The notes beneath the pieces were generated by a model. It was not told the DNA's origin. It was given only the letters and a program-made list of their open reading frames with translations, and made no database searches. DNA of 64,000 nt. It comes from a bacterium D16-34. GTDB taxonomy: Bacteria; Actinomycetota; Coriobacteriia; Coriobacteriales; Eggerthellaceae. This document shows, piece by piece, positions 25,361 to 34,368 of this stretch. Both the position numbers and the translations under genes were made by a program. Within the stretch, counting starts at the first letter, position 1, and every line of letters begins with the position of its first letter. Where the stretch lies: positions 62,001-126,000 of the forward strand of contig RAZB01000001.1 of the NCBI GenBank assembly GCA_003612515.1, in the 5' to 3' direction.

Positions 25361-25804
25361 TTACCAATCAATTTCATCGTAACAAATGCCCTGTTTCTCT
25401 AGTACTGCAAACAGCTCTTGTGGAGCAATGGCTTTTACGCGCGACGCGCTAAAGTCCTTCACGTTTCTTGTCACAATATAGTCAGCTTGTACCTTATGAG
25501 CGCACTGTGCTACCAACGCATCTTCAAAATCTGGCCACTGTTCTTTTAGCGCATATAGAGCATCATCTGGAGATATACCAACCAATTGCAGATATTCCAA
25601 ATTATCCTCAATGATTATCTGAGCCTCTTTTGCACCATAATACTTTTTCAGAAGATGATACAAATCGGTCAGCATGTTGACGCTTAGGTACAACTCAACC
25701 TCCTGCGCAACACCAAGAATAAAAACTCTTCTTGATAACTCATAAAAAGGTTCTCGACGACAAACATAGTCAAGAAGGATGTTGATATCAATCATGAGCT
25801 TCAT
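25361..25804 (-). CDS. PIN-domain toxin (VapC-like)
   Basis: A 147-residue PIN-domain ribonuclease-like protein. The N-terminal MKLMIDINILLDYVCRREPF carries the first acidic residue (Asp6), a mid-protein Glu/Asp cluster follows, and PDFEDALVAQCAHKVQADYIVTRNVKDF near 90-120 holds the remaining acidic residues and the TRN element. It starts inside the last 17 bases of the antitoxin gene, the usual toxin-second overlap. In known VapBC pairs the toxin cuts RNA until neutralised. The target is not predictable. Confidence 0.86.
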   Translation of the reverse strand: MKLMIDINILLDYVCRREPFYELSRRVFILGVAQEVELYLSVNMLTDLYHLLKKYYGAKEAQIIIEDNLEYLQLVGISPDDALYALKEQWPDFEDALVAQCAHKVQADYIVTRNVKDFSASRVKAIAPQELFAVLEKQGICYDEIDW

Positions 25805-26072
25805 AACGTTCCTTCATGCGCATGTCTTTAACTTCAGTATCTGAAATCGTGCTTAGATCTGATATCTGCATTCTCTCAAGTGCAGCCAGACGATGCTTGA
25901 TTTCCGCCTGGCTTACGTTTCTCTTCTTAGCGAACGGAAGCGTCTGGTTCTTGGCAACATATTCAAACAATTCCCGGACAGCAGCCGAAGGCGAGTAACC
26001 CTCTGAGCGCAATATGAGCGTTGCCTTTTCTTTTATTTCGCTATCTAGACGAACAGTAAGCATTGATTCCAT
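25788..26072 (-). CDS. Antitoxin, RelB/VapB-type ribbon-helix-helix
   Basis: A 94-residue partner of the PIN toxin. The N-terminus (MLTVRLDSEIKEKATLILR, then GYSPSAAVRELFEYVAKN) is a ribbon-helix-helix dimer domain as in RelB/DinJ antitoxins, which bind their own promoter. The charged C-terminal half (RNVSQAEIKHRLAALERMQ) should bind the toxin. The frame is open for 51 more codons, but GGAGG lies four bases before this ATG and the promoter found upstream would sit inside the longer version, so the short start is certain enough. Confidence 0.86.
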   Translation of the reverse strand: MESMLTVRLDSEIKEKATLILRSEGYSPSAAVRELFEYVAKNQTLPFAKKRNVSQAEIKHRLAALERMQISDLSTISDTEVKDMRMKERYEAHD

Positions 26073-26087
26073 AATGCCTCCTCTGTT

Positions 26088-26132
26088 GTAATACGTGTAA
26101 TACAGTATAGGGGGCATACTTACACCAATCAA
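26088..26132 (-). promoter_or_regulatory. Toxin-antitoxin promoter with overlapping operator
   Basis: TTGATT (26127-26132) and TATACT (26104-26109) on the minus strand are 17 bases apart, a good promoter. Two direct copies of GTAATAC (plus-strand 26088-26094 and 26097-26103, nine bases apart) lie at the transcription start, where a bound antitoxin would block it. Confidence 0.7.
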
Positions 26133-26227
26133 GGGATAAGCTACAAATCGGTCTGGGGATTGAAGTCTTTGGCGTGGAGAGAACAGGGTTATAGGACAAA
26201 AAGAACTGCAACAAAAACCAACCACAA

Positions 26228-26257
26228 CAAAGCCCGCCTGATTTCAGACGGGCTTTG
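26228..26257 (-). terminator. Rho-independent terminator of rplM-rpsI
   Basis: A 14-pair stem (CAAAGCCCGTCTGA with TCAGGCGGGCTTTG, one wobble pair) with a two-base centre follows rpsI by about 50 bases and runs into TTGTTGTGGTT. Confidence 0.85.
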
Positions 26258-26306
26258 CACAAAGCAACCAGCAAATGCCAGCCGCCGCTTTTTGGCGAAG
26301 TAAACC

Positions 26307-26699
26307 TTAGCGCTTCGAGAACTGCGGGCGCTTGCGAGCTTTCTTCAGACCATACTTCTTGCGTTCAACCATACGGGCGTCACGCGTGAGGAAACCGGCC
26401 TTCTTGAGCTCAGCACGATAATCGCCAGCCTCAAGCAGTGCGCGAGAGATGCCATGACGCAGAGCACCAGCTTGACCAGAAATGCCACCACCATTGATGT
26501 TGGCAATTACGTCAAAGTGATCTTGCGTATCGGTCACCTTAAACGGCGCCTTAGCGATGTCAACGAGAGCCTGACGGCCGAAATACTGCAGAGCATCGCG
26601 CTTGTTGACGATGATCTTGCCCGTGCCCGGAACAAGGCGAACGCGAGCAACTGCGTCCTTGCGACGACCGGTGCCGTAATACATTGCTTCACCTGTCAT
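26307..26699 (-). CDS. rpsI: 30S ribosomal protein S9
   Basis: A 130-residue small-subunit protein whose C-terminal tail reaches the P-site t[19 protein letters not shown] near the N-terminus, [21 protein letters not shown] near 68-88 and the basic end [16 protein letters not shown] are diagnostic. It starts two bases after the rplM stop with GGAGGG six bases upstream; an ATG five codons later is a possible alternative. The pair rplM-rpsI is conserved in bacteria and here ends at a strong terminator. Confidence 0.96.
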   Translation of the reverse strand: MTGEAMYYGTGRRKDAVARVRLVPGTGKIIVNKRDALQYFGRQALVDIAKAPFKVTDTQDHFDVIANINGGGISGQAGALRHGISRALLEAGDYRAELKKAGFLTRDARMVERKKYGLKKARKRPQFSKR

Positions 26700-26701
26700 G
26701 A

Positions 26702-27136
26702 CTAACCCTCCATCTCGATCTTGCGAGGCTGCTGAGCCATATGCGGATGCTCTGCACCAGCGTATACCTTGAGCTTCTTGCCCATGGCACGACCCAACGT
26801 GTTCTTCGGCAACATACCCTTTACTGCGTGCTCAATAACGCGCTCAGGATGCTTTGCCATTGCCTCATCAAAGGTCTCAGACTTCAGGCCACCCGGATAA
26901 CCACTGTGACGATAGTAGCTTTTGGTAGCTGCTTTGGTACCAGTAACGCGGATCTTGTCTGCGTTGATGATAACCACGAAGTCACCCGTGTCCACATGCG
27001 GCGTGTATTGCGGCTTGTGCTTACCCTTCAAAATCTGCGCGGCCTTTGCTGCGACGCGACCAAGAACTTGGTCCTCAGCGTCGATCAAGACCCATTCGCG
27101 CTCAACTTCGTTGGGCTTTGCGTAATACGTCTTCAC
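26702..27136 (-). CDS. rplM: 50S ribosomal protein L13
   Basis: A 144-residue large-subunit protein, first gene of the rplM-rpsI operon. Family blocks: [20 protein letters not shown] near residue 18, [16 protein letters not shown] near 52, [11 protein letters not shown] near 74 and [20 protein letters not shown] near 108. The start is a GTG with GGAGG six bases upstream. A ~150-base leader separates it from its promoter and may carry autoregulation by L13, as known in other bacteria. Confidence 0.96.
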   Translation of the reverse strand: MKTYYAKPNEVEREWVLIDAEDQVLGRVAAKAAQILKGKHKPQYTPHVDTGDFVVIINADKIRVTGTKAATKSYYRHSGYPGGLKSETFDEAMAKHPERVIEHAVKGMLPKNTLGRAMGKKLKVYAGAEHPHMAQQPRKIEMEG

Positions 27137-27321
27137 TGTATTCCTCCAATAAGTGCTTGTTTGTTTTCAAAAGTGCAACGTGCGTTGGTGCTGGTTTCCT
27201 ACGCCAGCGCGTTCGGTGTGGGCCTGGACTCCCTCCTTGAACGCTCCTTCGCAGAGATTGCGATTACGGGGCTTTTGAAAGCAACTTTAGAAGTGTAGTT
27301 CGTCTTGAGGATAAAAGTCAA
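27137..27321 (-). promoter_or_regulatory. rplM-rpsI promoter and long leader
   Basis: TTGACT (27316-27321) and TACACT (27292-27297) are 18 bases apart. The transcript leader of about 150 bases has several possible stems, such as GCTGG/CCAGC around 27194-27213, and contains purine-rich AAGGAG-like segments not used for translation. Such length before a ribosomal gene suggests an autoregulatory RNA. Confidence 0.6.
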
Positions 27322-27441
27322 CGAAAAACCCTGTGTAGTGGATTGTTTTACGCGGGATTTGCACAAACAAAGCATTCATATCATCGTCTGCGCCACTCTC
27401 TACATCAGGCACATCCCCCGCAAAACAATCGCACGTTGTGT

Positions 27442-28725
27442 CTACTCGCTCGCTTCAAGCGCTTGCGCAATGTCCGCAATCAGATCGTCAGTGTCCTCAA
27501 TGCCACAAGACAAACGAATCAAATCAGGCGAAATTCCCGCAGCAGCCAGCTCTTCGTCATTCATCTGACGATGTGTGGCGTTCGCCGGATGCAATACACA
27601 CGTCCGCGCATCGGCAACATGTGTTGCGATCTGGGCAATCTTGAGGTGCTTCATGAATTTCTCGGCTGCTTCTCTGCCACCAGCAACACCGAAACTCACA
27701 ACGCCGCTTGCACCCGAAGCTAAGTATTTTTGCGCGCGCTCAAATTCGCTATCGTCTTCAAGGCCTGGATAGCGAACCCAAGCAACTTTAGGATGAGATT
27801 GCAAAAACTTCGCCACCGCAAGACCATTTTTGTTGTGCTGAGCCATACGCAAGTGCAAGCTTTCCAAGCCAAGGTTGATGAGGAAGGCGTTTTGCGGAGA
27901 CTGAATTGAGCCGAGATCGCGCATCAACTGGGCAGTTGCCTTAGTAATGTATGCGCCTTCAAGGCCGAAGCGCTCTGTGTATACCACGCCGTGGTAGGTG
28001 TCGTCTGCTTGCGTAAGACCAGGGAATTTGTCAGGATATGCAGTCCAGTCAAACTTGCCTGAATCCACGATAACGCCGCCAACGCTTGCACCATGGCCAT
28101 CGATATATTTCGTGGTAGAGTGCGTCACAATGTCAGCGCCCCATTCAATAGGTCTGCAGTTAATAGGCGTTGGGAACGTGTTGTCCACAATAAGCGGCAC
28201 ACCATGAGCGTGTGCAGCAGCAGCGAAACGCTCAATATCAAGTACTGCAAGCGCTGGGTTGGCAACTGTTTCGCCAAAAACTGCTTTGGTGTTGGGCTGA
28301 AATGCTGCCTCAAGCTCTTCATCTGTGCAGTCCGGAGCAACAAACGTACACTCAAGCCCCATCCGTTTCATCGTATGTGCCAACAAATTATAGGTGCCAC
28401 CATAGATTGCCGAGGACGCAACGATGTGATCTCCTGCGCCTGCAATATTAAAAACGGCGAAGAAATTAGCGGCTTGTCCTGATGAGGTCAGCATAGCCGC
28501 AGTACCACCTTCAAGTTCGGCAATCTTTGCAGCCACAAAATCATTGGTAGGATTTTGCAAACGCGTATAGAAATAGCCTGCCTCTTCAAGGTCAAAGAGC
28601 TTTCCCATATGCTCTGAAGTGTCGTATTTCCACGTCGTGGATTGATAGATTGGAATTTGTCGAGGTTCACCGTCTCCCGGACGATAACCTCCCTGAACAC
28701 AAATGGTTTGTATTGATTCGCTCAT
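27442..28725 (-). CDS. metY: O-acetylhomoserine sulfhydrylase
   Basis: A PLP enzyme that makes homocysteine from O-acetylhomoserine and sulfide. The ~427-residue protein has the Cys/Met-metabolism fold: YFYTRLQNPTNDFVAAKIA near 50, SSGQAANFFAVF near 80, the PLP lysine in HSTTKYIDGHG near 205, and a C-terminal HPANATHRQM block. The insertion pattern around residue 215-260 (SGKFDWTAYPDKFPG) matches MetY more than cystathionine gamma-synthase. I start at MSESIQTICVQGGY; the frame is open 13 codons further without a ribosome site. It diverges from metA, whose product it uses. Confidence 0.88.
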   Translation of the reverse strand: MSESIQTICVQGGYRPGDGEPRQIPIYQSTTWKYDTSEHMGKLFDLEEAGYFYTRLQNPTNDFVAAKIAELEGGTAAMLTSSGQAANFFAVFNIAGAGDHIVASSAIYGGTYNLLAHTMKRMGLECTFVAPDCTDEELEAAFQPNTKAVFGETVANPALAVLDIERFAAAAHAHGVPLIVDNTFPTPINCRPIEWGADIVTHSTTKYIDGHGASVGGVIVDSGKFDWTAYPDKFPGLTQADDTYHGVVYTERFGLEGAYITKATAQLMRDLGSIQSPQNAFLINLGLESLHLRMAQHNKNGLAVAKFLQSHPKVAWVRYPGLEDDSEFERAQKYLASGASGVVSFGVAGGREAAEKFMKHLKIAQIATHVADARTCVLHPANATHRQMNDEELAAAGISPDLIRLSCGIEDTDDLIADIAQALEASE

Positions 28726-28743
28726 GTTCTGTTCTGACCTTTC

Positions 28744-28800
28744 ATGTTGCACAACATCAAACACTCATTCGCAATGGTTTTTTGCACGCCGCTTATTATA
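28744..28800 (-). promoter_or_regulatory. metY -10 and small palindrome
   Basis: TATAAT lies at 28795-28800 (minus strand; -35 poor). In the leader, ATGTTG and CAACAT (28744-28749 and 28752-28757) form an inverted repeat two bases apart, 19 bases before the chosen start. It may be an operator for methionine control; no SAM riboswitch was recognised. Confidence 0.35.
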
Positions 28801-28967
28801 AGTGGGCATGTTTATATATCGGTAGTGATCAGTTTTCAATAGCTTGTTATCAACTAATCATATAACCAGGCTTTCTATTTTTCGCTATTATTACAACAGC
28901 AATTTCAACAACTTCGCGCTATTGACGCTATAAGTGAGCCGCAAAATAAGTAATCAAAGGAGTCTTT

Positions 28968-30104
28968 GTGCCAATTCGTATACCTGATGCACTTCCCGCA
29001 ACCGAGACGCTTGAAAAAGAGAATATCTTTGTCATGACAAAAAACCGCGCAATGCACCAAGATATTCGTACCCTTAAGCTGCTGCTTCTCAATCTCATGC
29101 CAACGAAAATTGTTACCGAGACTCAAATCTTGCGAAAGCTCTCCAACACGCCACTTCAAGTTGAAGTTGAACTCTTACAAACCGTCAGCCATGATGCCAA
29201 AAATGTTTCCGAAGAACATTTGGCAACGTTTTACAGATCGTTCGACCAGATCAAAGACGAACGCTTCGACGGTATGATTATTACAGGAGCTCCGGTTGAG
29301 CTTCTCGATTTTGAAGAGGTTGATTACTGGGACGAGCTCTGTGAGATTATGGAGTGGTCCAGAACCAATGTACACTCTACGTTGCACATTTGCTGGGGAG
29401 CGCAAGCGGCAATCTATTATCACTATGGCGTAAACAAGCATGCCTTAGATGCCAAATGCTCTGGCGTTTTTCCTCATCAAGTCTTAAAGCCATCTTCACC
29501 GCTTCTGCGTGGTTTTGATGATGTCTTCTTCGCTCCACACTCGCGCTATACCGAAGTGAATGCAGCCGACATCGAAGCGAATGATAAGTTGGAGCTTCTA
29601 GCCATCTCCGACGAAGCAGGCGTTTATGCGGCAAAAAGCGAAGATTCGCGACACTTCTTTGTATTTGGTCATCCCGAATATGATGCTGACACGCTTCGTC
29701 TGGAATACGAACGCGATATCTCGCGCGGTTTAGATATTGCTGTGCCGGCACACTATTTCCCCTATGACGATCCCACGCAAAAGCCCACTTCAACCTGGAG
29801 GTCTCATGCGCAACTACTCTACACCAACTGGCTGAATTACTACGTCTACCAGACCACACCATACGATCTCAGCCAAGTTGGCGAAGCGGAATATGCTGCG
29901 TCCGATCAAAACTCATCGAGCAAGCGCGCCGCTTATACCGTTGTTCCAACAACAAAAAGTGCGCCTGGTGTGACTCGTTCGTCAACACCCAAGCGCACTG
30001 ATGAATTTATTCGTCCCGAAAAAGAAGACGATGACGGTTATGACCCGTTTAGCGATAGACCACCCACAAAAGAGCCGCTCTTTGAGCGTGACCCTTGGGA
30101 TTAG
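28968..30104 (+). CDS. metA: Homoserine O-acetyltransferase, MetA type
   Basis: It activates homoserine for methionine synthesis. Known MetA residues are in place: the catalytic Cys in [16 protein letters not shown] near 142, the His/Glu pair in FGHPEYD near 235. At the acyl-specificity position the motif reads GAPVE; Glu here marks acetyl-CoA enzymes (Gly in the succinyl-using E. coli protein), which fits the divergent metY. The 378-residue protein has a polar ~65-residue C-terminal tail absent in E. coli MetA, rich in Ser, Pro, Asp and Lys. The start is a GTG with AGGAG five bases upstream. Confidence 0.92.
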   Translation: MPIRIPDALPATETLEKENIFVMTKNRAMHQDIRTLKLLLLNLMPTKIVTETQILRKLSNTPLQVEVELLQTVSHDAKNVSEEHLATFYRSFDQIKDERFDGMIITGAPVELLDFEEVDYWDELCEIMEWSRTNVHSTLHICWGAQAAIYYHYGVNKHALDAKCSGVFPHQVLKPSSPLLRGFDDVFFAPHSRYTEVNAADIEANDKLELLAISDEAGVYAAKSEDSRHFFVFGHPEYDADTLRLEYERDISRGLDIAVPAHYFPYDDPTQKPTSTWRSHAQLLYTNWLNYYVYQTTPYDLSQVGEAEYAASDQNSSSKRAAYTVVPTTKSAPGVTRSSTPKRTDEFIRPEKEDDDGYDPFSDRPPTKEPLFERDPWD

Positions 30105-30124
30105 CTACCGTATTAGGTTGCGGC

Positions 30125-31354
30125 CTAGTCCTCAGTCAGATAGAACATAAGGTCGGCTGCTTTGTTGATGGAGTCTTCGCTCACAACCCACTGACCATTT
30201 TCTTGCGTGAGATCCAAAGAGACCGTGCACTCTGCCAGCTCAGTGGTATTAAGCGCCTCTTGTGCATACTGCTTGAGATACTCATATGCCTCTTCTTCAG
30301 ATGATGCAGTTACATCATCGGGAATTGCTTGGAGAAGAGCGAGTGCGAAGCTTGGCACGTCATAGTTCTCAACATCAATGAATGCAATAGCGCTATCACC
30401 GGTAACTGAAATAATGGGATCTGAAGTGTCAACTTCCACACTTTCAGCCATCCAGTGAATAAACTCAACAGGATCAATGCCAATATCAGACAACGACACC
30501 CCGTCAGTTGCATCGGTAAACAGCGTATCGGCCTGCGATGCCCAGGTTTCTACAAAAGCAGAGTCGCTATCTAAGTTAAGCAGTGCCTCTTCAGCAGCAT
30601 TCATGACTGCTTGCTCATCGGAGTCCAAATCAGCACTTGAACTTGAGCTTGAAGAGCTTGAGCTCGAATTAGAACTTGAGCTTGAACCGGAATTTGAGCT
30701 TGAGTATGAATAATCATACAAGTCGTCATAGTTGTCGCATGCGTCGTATGCGTAATTAAGTGCGGCAATGCCTATAGCAAACATGGCAATGTAGGCGATC
30801 AGTGCGATCACTGAGAACACAATACCTATAATGCCACAAATCTTAGCGCCAGTAGCTTTGCCTTCTTTGCCGAACTGACGGATATATTGACCAGCTAAAA
30901 CAATGGCTACAATGCCCAAAATAAGGCTGATAAGAACAGTGCCAGAAAAAACAATTGAGCAGATGCCGCAGATCAATGCGCCAACTGCCTTGCCATTGTT
31001 TTGTGGCTGTTGCACAGCAGGTTGGCCATAAATCGGAACGCCTTGTTGTGTGCTATAAGCTGCAGCATAAGGTTGCGCAGGCTGTGCTGGTTGCTGTGCG
31101 CAAGGATTCGACACAGGCTGAGCAGGTTGTGCTGGCTGTGCGGGCTGCTGCGGTTGCGCGGGCTGAGCAGGTTGTGCTGGTTGTTGTGGCTGTGCCGGTT
31201 GAGCAGGCTGGCCAGGTGCAGCAGGCTGAGGTACCTCAGGCGTTGCTGGTTGAGCCGGCTCTACAGGTTGCTCTGGCGTTGCCGGCTGAACTGGTTGCGC
31301 CGGTTGCTCAGGTGCGCCCGGGGTTTGCGGGGCATTCGTTGCTTCGTCTGACAT
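30125..31354 (-). CDS. DUF4190 membrane protein with Pro/Gln repeat region
   Basis: A 409-residue envelope protein. Residues 1-115 are a low-complexity Pro/Gln/Ala region with repeated PAQP units, probably cytoplasmic. A DUF4190-like two-span domain follows (AVGALICGICSIVFSG and GAKICGIIGIVFSVIALIAY, about 125-200). A poly-Ser linker near 215-240 leads to an acidic C-terminal domain of ~165 residues (VMNAAEEALLNLDSDSAF to the end) that resembles secreted stalk domains of DUF-type lipoproteins but is not recognised. The repeats create long false frames on the opposite strand. Function unknown; convergent with metA. Confidence 0.8.
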   Translation of the reverse strand: MSDEATNAPQTPGAPEQPAQPVQPATPEQPVEPAQPATPEVPQPAAPGQPAQPAQPQQPAQPAQPAQPQQPAQPAQPAQPVSNPCAQQPAQPAQPYAAAYSTQQGVPIYGQPAVQQPQNNGKAVGALICGICSIVFSGTVLISLILGIVAIVLAGQYIRQFGKEGKATGAKICGIIGIVFSVIALIAYIAMFAIGIAALNYAYDACDNYDDLYDYSYSSSNSGSSSSSNSSSSSSSSSSSADLDSDEQAVMNAAEEALLNLDSDSAFVETWASQADTLFTDATDGVSLSDIGIDPVEFIHWMAESVEVDTSDPIISVTGDSAIAFIDVENYDVPSFALALLQAIPDDVTASSEEEAYEYLKQYAQEALNTTELAECTVSLDLTQENGQWVVSEDSINKAADLMFYLTED

Positions 31355-31521
31355 AATACAACTCCTCTATAGTCGAAACAGTAGCTTCTAATCGTAATCA
31401 AGCCGATCACAGTATATGCCATTTTCTCCTTAGTTCTCTATGGCAGCTTATATTTCGCCCGCAGATTTGTCAGTTCTTTAAACAAAGGATTAGTTTTTAC
31501 AGGTGTATGCTTTATCAGACC

Positions 31522-31527
31522 TATAAT
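31522..31527 (+). promoter_or_regulatory. -10 element for symporter gene
   Basis: A perfect TATAAT 43 bases before the symporter start; no good -35 at the right distance. Confidence 0.35.
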
Positions 31528-31570
31528 AGTCAGCGCTGTTGTTAAAGACATATCATCTGAAGGGATGTAC

Positions 31571-32845
31571 ATGGATACTTCTGCACCATCTAACGCGCAA
31601 AACGACAAGTCTTCTAAGCCATGGTTTAAGCGTCTTTCTTTAACAACATGGATTTTTATCGCACTGATTCTAGGCATCCTTGCAGGTGTTGCATTACAAG
31701 GCTCTCCTGAAATTGCCGACACCTATATCAAGCCGTTCGGAACAATATTTCTAAATCTCATCAAGATGATCGTTGTTCCCCTCGTTTTGTTTTCGATCAT
31801 CGCGGGTGTGGTTTCGCTTGACGACGTAAAGAAAGTAGGCGCCATCGGCGGCAAGACCGTCCTGTTTTATCTGGCAACAACTGCCTGCGCAGTCACACTC
31901 GGTCTTGTGTTCGCCAACATTATGAATGTCGGCGCTGGCTACACTATACCAACCGATGATATCTCTTACGAAGCCACCACACCCCCGTCGCTTATCGACA
32001 CACTTGTCAACATGTTCCCCAGCAATTTTGTTCAGCCCATGGCTGATGCAACCATGCTGCAAGTTATCGTGATTGCTGTCGTATTTGGATTCGGAATGAT
32101 TGCCGCGGGCAAAAAAGCTCAGCCAGTCATTGCGGTTTGCAACTCTCTTTCAGATGTTTGCATCGCCATAATGCGCGGCATTATCCTTGTTGCCCCCTTA
32201 GGCGTATTCGGGCTTATTTGCCCGGTCATTGCGAACAATGGCATCGATGTACTTCGGCCGCTTCTGTGGCTTATCGTCGTTGCTTACCTTGCTATGATCT
32301 GCCAGATTGTGCTTGTGTATTCAGGCATCATCAAGCTTTTCGCGCGCATCAGTCCACTGAAGTTTTTGAAAAGCGAGTTGCCGGTTATGGGCTTTGCTTT
32401 TGCATCGGCGTCATCGGTTGGCACGTTGCCGCTCAATATGGAATGCACAGAAAAACTGGGCGTCTCAAAGGAAGTAACTTCGTTTGTGTTGCCGTTGGGT
32501 GCAACTATCAACATGGACGGCACTGCCATCTACCAGGGAGTATGCGCGATTTTTATCGCTCAAGTTTTTGGATTTGACCTCAGCCTTGGCCAACAATTGA
32601 CCGTTGTCATGACCTGCTTGCTTGCCTCCATTGGCACCGCAGGAGTTCCTGGCAGCGGCATGATCATGCTAGCTATGGTGCTCACATCGGTGGGCTTACC
32701 TGTTGAGGGCGTAGCTCTTGTGGCAGGCGTTGACCGTATCTTGGACATGATGCGCACCGTCGTCAATGTCACAGGCGATGCCGCCGTTGCAACATCAGTG
32801 GATGCTATTCAGAAGCGCAAAAATGTGCGCGCTTACACGCGTTAG
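31571..32845 (+). CDS. Dicarboxylate/amino acid:cation symporter (DAACS)
   Basis: A 424-residue inner-membrane transporter of the glutamate/dicarboxylate family. Eight spans and two hairpins are suggested; hallmarks are the serine-rich ASASSVGTLPLN near 285, NMDGTAIYQG near 320 (the Na+-binding NMDGT), the PGSGMIML hairpin near 362, and DRILDMMRTVVNVTGDA near 390. The arginine in the last motif is the residue that holds an acidic side chain in GltPh and EAATs, so aspartate, glutamate or C4-dicarboxylates are likely substrates. AAGGG lies six bases before the ATG at 31571; an ATG two codons upstream is too close. The last 41 bases overlap the convergent HAD gene. Confidence 0.9.
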   Translation: MDTSAPSNAQNDKSSKPWFKRLSLTTWIFIALILGILAGVALQGSPEIADTYIKPFGTIFLNLIKMIVVPLVLFSIIAGVVSLDDVKKVGAIGGKTVLFYLATTACAVTLGLVFANIMNVGAGYTIPTDDISYEATTPPSLIDTLVNMFPSNFVQPMADATMLQVIVIAVVFGFGMIAAGKKAQPVIAVCNSLSDVCIAIMRGIILVAPLGVFGLICPVIANNGIDVLRPLLWLIVVAYLAMICQIVLVYSGIIKLFARISPLKFLKSELPVMGFAFASASSVGTLPLNMECTEKLGVSKEVTSFVLPLGATINMDGTAIYQGVCAIFIAQVFGFDLSLGQQLTVVMTCLLASIGTAGVPGSGMIMLAMVLTSVGLPVEGVALVAGVDRILDMMRTVVNVTGDAAVATSVDAIQKRKNVRAYTR

Positions 32846-33542
32846 CACCACGCGTCCACGCAATAAAATCATCAGCGCAGACATCAGCTAGCGAGTACAC
32901 AGCACGATCAGCAAGCTGGGCGAGCTCCTCATAGGTTCCAGCCAAGTCGTCGTCGTAAACCCCCAGCGTGTGATATTGCGCGTGACGAAGCGTTGCAAGC
33001 GCATAAGCAGCATCCTCAACACCCCAGGTAAAGCGAAGTGCTGTTCCCATCTCATCACGCGCGCGATCGTATACGGCCGCCGATCGCTTAGACTGCCCGA
33101 CATCGTCCACAGAGACAATTGCCTGGAGATACGGCGTAAAGCCACAATGCTTGAGTGCTGCTTCTAAGAGGGACTTAGGCGTCGAAGATGCCACCGAAAC
33201 GTGCACGCCCGCCTCCACCAAACCACGCACCAACTCAAGCGCACCTGGTAACGCGCATGCTTTCGTGGTGTAAAACGCCATCATGGACGCATAAATCATG
33301 TCGACTACCTCTTGCGCAGATTCGCCCAGACCAAAGCGCTCGAAGAAGATCTGCCCGACTTCAGGAATTGAGCTTGCGGCAATTTCATCAACGTCAGCAA
33401 CGCTCAACGTTGCACCCGCACGCGCCGCAAGACCATCCTCAACTTCACGCCATACTCCCATCGAGTCTATAAGCGTGCCATCGCAATCGAAAATAACTCC
33501 AATCTGATCTGGAGCAACGCAAATCTCACCACGTGCACTCAT
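32805..33542 (-). CDS. HAD-superfamily phosphatase
   Basis: A 245-residue hydrolase of the phosphoglycolate-phosphatase/beta-phosphoglucomutase type. The nucleophile motif is VIFDCDGTLIDSMG near 17, a helical cap domain follows, motif II is SVASSTPKS near 118, a lysine-containing motif III near 150 (KRSAAVYDRA), and the acidic motif IV is GVEDAAYAL near 175. Substrate unknown. It follows pyrE by five bases, so the two are one transcript, which suggests a nucleotide- or pentose-related role (inference). Its last 41 bases lie under the symporter's 3' end. Confidence 0.85.
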   Translation of the reverse strand: MSARGEICVAPDQIGVIFDCDGTLIDSMGVWREVEDGLAARAGATLSVADVDEIAASSIPEVGQIFFERFGLGESAQEVVDMIYASMMAFYTTKACALPGALELVRGLVEAGVHVSVASSTPKSLLEAALKHCGFTPYLQAIVSVDDVGQSKRSAAVYDRARDEMGTALRFTWGVEDAAYALATLRHAQYHTLGVYDDDLAGTYEELAQLADRAVYSLADVCADDFIAWTRGANACKRAHFCASE

Positions 33543-33547
33543 GCCAA

Positions 33548-34231
33548 CTATTCCTTCACGCCATACTGCTCATAGTAAGCATTAATTGCATCGAGCGTGG
33601 AATTATCAATCACCACGCGCCCGCCTACTTCTCGGTTGTGCAAATACTCAACTACCTCGGCCATAGAGACAATTGAAGCCACCGGGAAGCCATACTTTTC
33701 CTGCACTTCTTGCTGAGCGGTCACTTGACCACCCTTTCCTACCTCCATACGATTAAGCGACACGACAAGTCCCACTACATCGACATCTGCTGCCGCACGC
33801 AACAAAGGATAGGTCTCATCAATTGATTTGCCAGAGGTGGTTACATCCTCAACCATTACCACACGATCACCGTCATGAAGCTGAGCACCCAACATGTTGC
33901 CAGCATCTGCTCCATGATCTTTGACTTCCTTGCGGTTGGCGCAATAGCGAACCTCTTTGCCGTACAGCTCTTCAAGCGCCATTGCGGTGATAACAGCAAG
34001 AGGAATACCCTTATAAGCCGGTCCGAACACTACATCAAAATCCAGGCCGAATGCATCATTGATTGCTTGTGCGTAATACAAACCTAATCGATGCAATTGC
34101 TGGCCGGTTACATATGCGCCTGCGTTCATGAAAAAGGGCGATTTTCGACCGCTCTTGAGGGTGAATTCGCCAAATTTCAGCACGTCGCTTTCAACCATAA
34201 ACTCGATGAATTCCTGCTTATAGCGCTCCAT
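33548..34231 (-). CDS. pyrE: Orotate phosphoribosyltransferase
   Basis: It makes OMP from orotate and PRPP in pyrimidine synthesis. The 227-residue protein has the PRPP loop VVMVEDVTTSGKS near 120, FGPAYKGIPLA near 70, and FTLKSGRKSPFF near the N-terminus. AAAGGA lies a few bases before the ATG. Other pyr genes are not nearby. A HAD hydrolase gene follows in the same transcript. Confidence 0.94.
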   Translation of the reverse strand: MERYKQEFIEFMVESDVLKFGEFTLKSGRKSPFFMNAGAYVTGQQLHRLGLYYAQAINDAFGLDFDVVFGPAYKGIPLAVITAMALEELYGKEVRYCANRKEVKDHGADAGNMLGAQLHDGDRVVMVEDVTTSGKSIDETYPLLRAAADVDVVGLVVSLNRMEVGKGGQVTAQQEVQEKYGFPVASIVSMAEVVEYLHNREVGGRVVIDNSTLDAINAYYEQYGVKE

Positions 34232-34368
34232 CAGCTATCCTTTCGTCAGTGAGATTGATCTTGTATGCGGTGCTTGCCTGACCATGATAGCATCGTTTTG
34301 ACCTCCAAATACTGCCATAAGATGAGCTTTTGCTGTCATGCGGCGTAAACAACTCTGAGCATTTCCGA

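Noticed and set aside
28726-28967. SAM riboswitch in the metA-metY gap
   Set aside because: No conserved SAM-aptamer core or terminator could be recognised; only a short palindrome and a -10 are visible.
31001-31356. Leu/Arg- and Val/Ala-rich plus-strand frames of 116 and 133 codons
   Set aside because: They mirror the Pro/Gln repeat region of the DUF4190 protein on the other strand and have no ribosome-binding site.
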